Source: Pomacea canaliculata (Eukaryota; Mollusca; Gastropoda; Architaenioglossa; Ampullariidae). From it: a stretch of 64,000 bases of DNA. The stretch lies in contig NC_037600.1 of the NCBI RefSeq assembly GCF_003073045.1, positions 11,086,758 through 11,150,757 on the forward strand, in the 5' to 3' direction. The notes beneath the pieces are model-generated. The model searched no databases. It saw only the letters and a program-made list of their open reading frames with translations, and was not told the DNA's origin. Of the stretch, positions 61,813 to 64,000 are shown in pieces. A program made the translations under genes and the position numbers. The number at the start of each line of letters is the position of its first letter. Position 1 is the stretch's first letter.

Positions 61813-63137
61813 CTGTGTGTCCAAATGTAAATGATATCCAGAAACAAAAACATACACACGCACACACAGACTGTCTTTCTCAAAAGATAGTTCTACAGAC
61901 TGCATATGATACCATAATTTTTTTAACGCACACACATTGACGCTCTCTGAATGCCGATACAAGCAAGGGAAAAGTAAAGGTCCTTGAGATGAGAATGACA
62001 ACTATAAGACAAAATAACTGTTGTGTTAACAAAAAGGGCTAAATGAATAATAAAATACCAAAAATATACCTCTGACTCTGTGTTCTGTTGACTGAACTTC
62101 ACGAGTTCGTTTTCTATCCGACCCGCAACTTCTTGACACCATTCTACACTTGACAAGGGTTTTACCCACACCTCTTGGTGCAGTTCAGCGCTAAGGTCAA
62201 GGCCGATGACCCTGTCTGTCAGAGTCTGTGTCATGTGTATCAGTGCAGGACGTGGTGACACCGCCGTGGCTCGCGTCAAAATGTGTTTGTGTGACGTCAC
62301 CTTCCCGAGACGGTTGCTAAAGTTAGTCTTCACTTCACGTAATGAATTCCTGATTTTGAGATGTGACGTGCGAGTGTTTTCCTTTAACTTGTTACAAAAA
62401 TCTTCCACCAGCTTCTGAAGACGATCACATGACTTGTCTACCTGCGCCATGTCTTCTTGTTCGCTGACATCAACTTCCTGTAGACATGACGTCACCTGAC
62501 CTATAGCCTGCTCTAGCTTCTGCTCCGCTTCTACAAGAATCTTTCTTAGGTCGTTCAGTGAATTTTGGGCTAATTCTTTTTCATCTTCAAGATAGTTTGT
62601 TTCTCGACATACTTTGTGTTTGTGAGACCTACAGGCTGAGCAGACAGCGAGGCGGTGCTCGCGGCAGAAGAACTCCGCCTGTTTGTCGCCGTGGTCAGCA
62701 CACAGTGCAGGGCGGCTGGCAGCCAGACGTTCAGGTGTCACAGTGCTGACACTCTCCACATCGTGACTGCGGCTTACTGAGAGCTTCTTATGAACATTGG
62801 CACACGCTGAACACAACATGTCCTGACACTGCATACAGATGAAGTCCGCCCTGACGTCCTCACACACACAACAAAGGTGATCTTTACTCAGTACACGAGC
62901 GCTCTCCACCAGCGCTTCCATCACAAAGTCTGTCGGCAGGGCGTCAACAGTGGCGGACGAACTTCCATCTGACTGCTGTGCTATAGGACATCGACACAGA
63001 GGACATCCAGCTGCAGATTTCGAATCCATCCAGGAAATGACACATTCTCGACACAGGTGATGACCACAGGGTAGAATCTTTGGAATGGTAAAGTCATTCG
63101 TACACACGGCACACTCTCTTTCGTCTGGCTCAGCCAT
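60158..63137 (-). CDS. TN7: TRIM-NHR gene, open, compact
   Basis: Predicted 526-residue protein. Exons: 63137-62070 (356 codons), NHR1 61812-61666 (49), NHR2 61363-61211 (51), NHR3 60616-60437 (60), last exon 60190-60158. The start is MAEPDERE. The first intron is only 257 nt, by far the shortest in the array. At NHR1 the upstream acceptor position reads TTTACAT, so the AG 12 nt further on (CACACAG|CCA) was used. The NHR1 donor is GTATGA. The distal leader is expected beyond the right edge of the window, judging by the TN1 arrangement. Confidence 0.86.
62070..63137 (-). CDS. TN7 exon 1: RING, two B-boxes, coiled coil
   Basis: 356 residues. RING: CAVCTNDFTIPKILPCGHHL then CREC and CPLCRC, all ligands present. 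B-box 1 has SACANVHKKL. B-box 2 reads CADHGDKQAEFFCREHRL as in TN3. The coiled coil contains LVEAEQKLEQAIGQVTS. The donor is GAG|GTATAT. Confidence 0.88.
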
Positions 63138-63334
63138 CTTGACAAACCTCAATATACAAAACATTTAAACATAATGCACGGTTTGAAGTTTTAGGTTAGT
63201 GGTTATCTCTGTAAAACAGAATTTAGTGTAAAGACATTTACATCACATTGCTGTGTTTTTGAAAAGGTATTTTCGAGTGGAACAAAATCAAGAAAAAGAG
63301 GAGTGCAATCGAAGAAGGATAAAGGTTTAATGAA

Positions 63335-63490
63335 AAAGAAAATCTGTCGGCAGGTTGTCAAGAGTGTAGCACGAACTTCGATCTAACTGCTCTACGATAG
63401 GACACCTACACAGCGGACAACGAGCTTAACGTTTGGAATCCGTCGGAGAAGTGACACATTGTCGACACAGTAGATAACAAAATAGTTAAA
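63335..63490 (-). pseudogene. Decayed RING-exon fragment upstream of TN7
   Basis: Near-copy of the fragment at 9975-10130, at the same distance from the gene start. It is related to the RING segment from the CRQC pair to the LPTDF-like end, with extra base changes and no open frame through it. Confidence 0.72.
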
Positions 63491-64000
63491 TCATCAGAGT
63501 AATGATTTAGTGTTAATCACTGGACGTTGTCTTTCTTATCGCTGAGCAATCTTTGAGTCTATGTTACTGATGTTACAAAACAGAAACGTGACAATTTTTT
63601 TTCTTTTCTTACTCGACGGGATAAACTCAAAATTTTAAATACAAATTTGGTAGATAAAGATTAATGAGATGTGAAATTAAGGAAAGGAAGAATTAAAACA
63701 ACGTGAGTTTAGTAGACATCGTTGACTGTTGCTGCAGTTTTTCTATTGCTAATTGTTTTCACTTAGTCTTGCACCTTGCAGGTTGAATGTTCTGGATGTA
63801 GGAAGAAAAGAAATGAAACATAAAATAGAAGAACTAAAACAAATGTCTCTTGACATTAAAAACAATAGCAGAATTTCAGCTGATCACATGAATTATTTTT
63901 GTTATTTAATGAGGTAATTTGAACAGAGTGATTAGTGGCAGCAGTGAGGTACAGATACACAACCAGTTAGCGAACTGAGGAAATGAAACTGTCGTGAAGA

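Overview
The window is AT-rich animal DNA with intron-containing genes, several kinds of non-LTR retrotransposon, an apparent solo LTR, MITE-like elements and many microsatellites. The protein style suggests a lophotrochozoan, most likely a mollusc; that is an inference from general family appearance and is not proven by the sequence.

The content is dominated by one tandem gene family. Seven gene copies lie head to tail on the minus strand (here TN1 to TN7, left to right). Each has one long first coding exon for a TRIM-type module (C3HC4 RING, B-box 1, B-box 2, coiled coil). Four short exons follow, which together encode one Neuralized homology repeat (NHR) domain. All coding introns are phase 0. 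The last coding exon is always 33 nt, reads VTAL(P/R)(T/I).. and stops at the same codon. The predicted proteins are about 520-550 residues: putative E3 ubiquitin ligases in which an NHR replaces the usual TRIM C-terminal domain (B30.2, NHL and so on). I do not recall this as a standard TRIM class. It is the main candidate for an undescribed system, perhaps an expanding recognition/ubiquitination family.

Layout: 1-3.5 kb holds leader/promoter-like modules of a gene lying off the left edge. TN1 spans 3.5-9.8 kb (frameshift in the NHR), TN2 12.1-18.5 kb, TN3 21.9-25.6 kb (frameshift between RING and B-box 1), TN4 28.2-33.5 kb (polyQ), TN5 36.3-41.2 kb (polyQ), TN6 50.1-57.8 kb and TN7 60.2-63.1 kb. 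TN2, TN4, TN5, TN6 and TN7 are open throughout.

Between genes there are repeated non-coding modules: a leader with candidate splice donors and a CCGCCATCTT (YY1-like) sequence, and further upstream a block with the NRF1-type palindrome GCGCATGCGC. Decayed RING fragments sit upstream of TN1, TN2 and TN7. A deleted gene copy probably lay near 43.5-45 kb, where a LINE is now inserted. The array has been shuffled: TN6 joins a TN1-like first exon to a TN2-like NHR half, and TN4 joins a TN3-like 5' end to a TN5-like coiled coil. Comparing paralogous introns gives near-exact empty sites for several insertions: an 8-bp-TSD hAT-like MITE in TN2, a 1.28-kb solo LTR with a 5-bp TSD in TN6, a fold-back element in TN4, and LINE fragments in TN1 and TN5.
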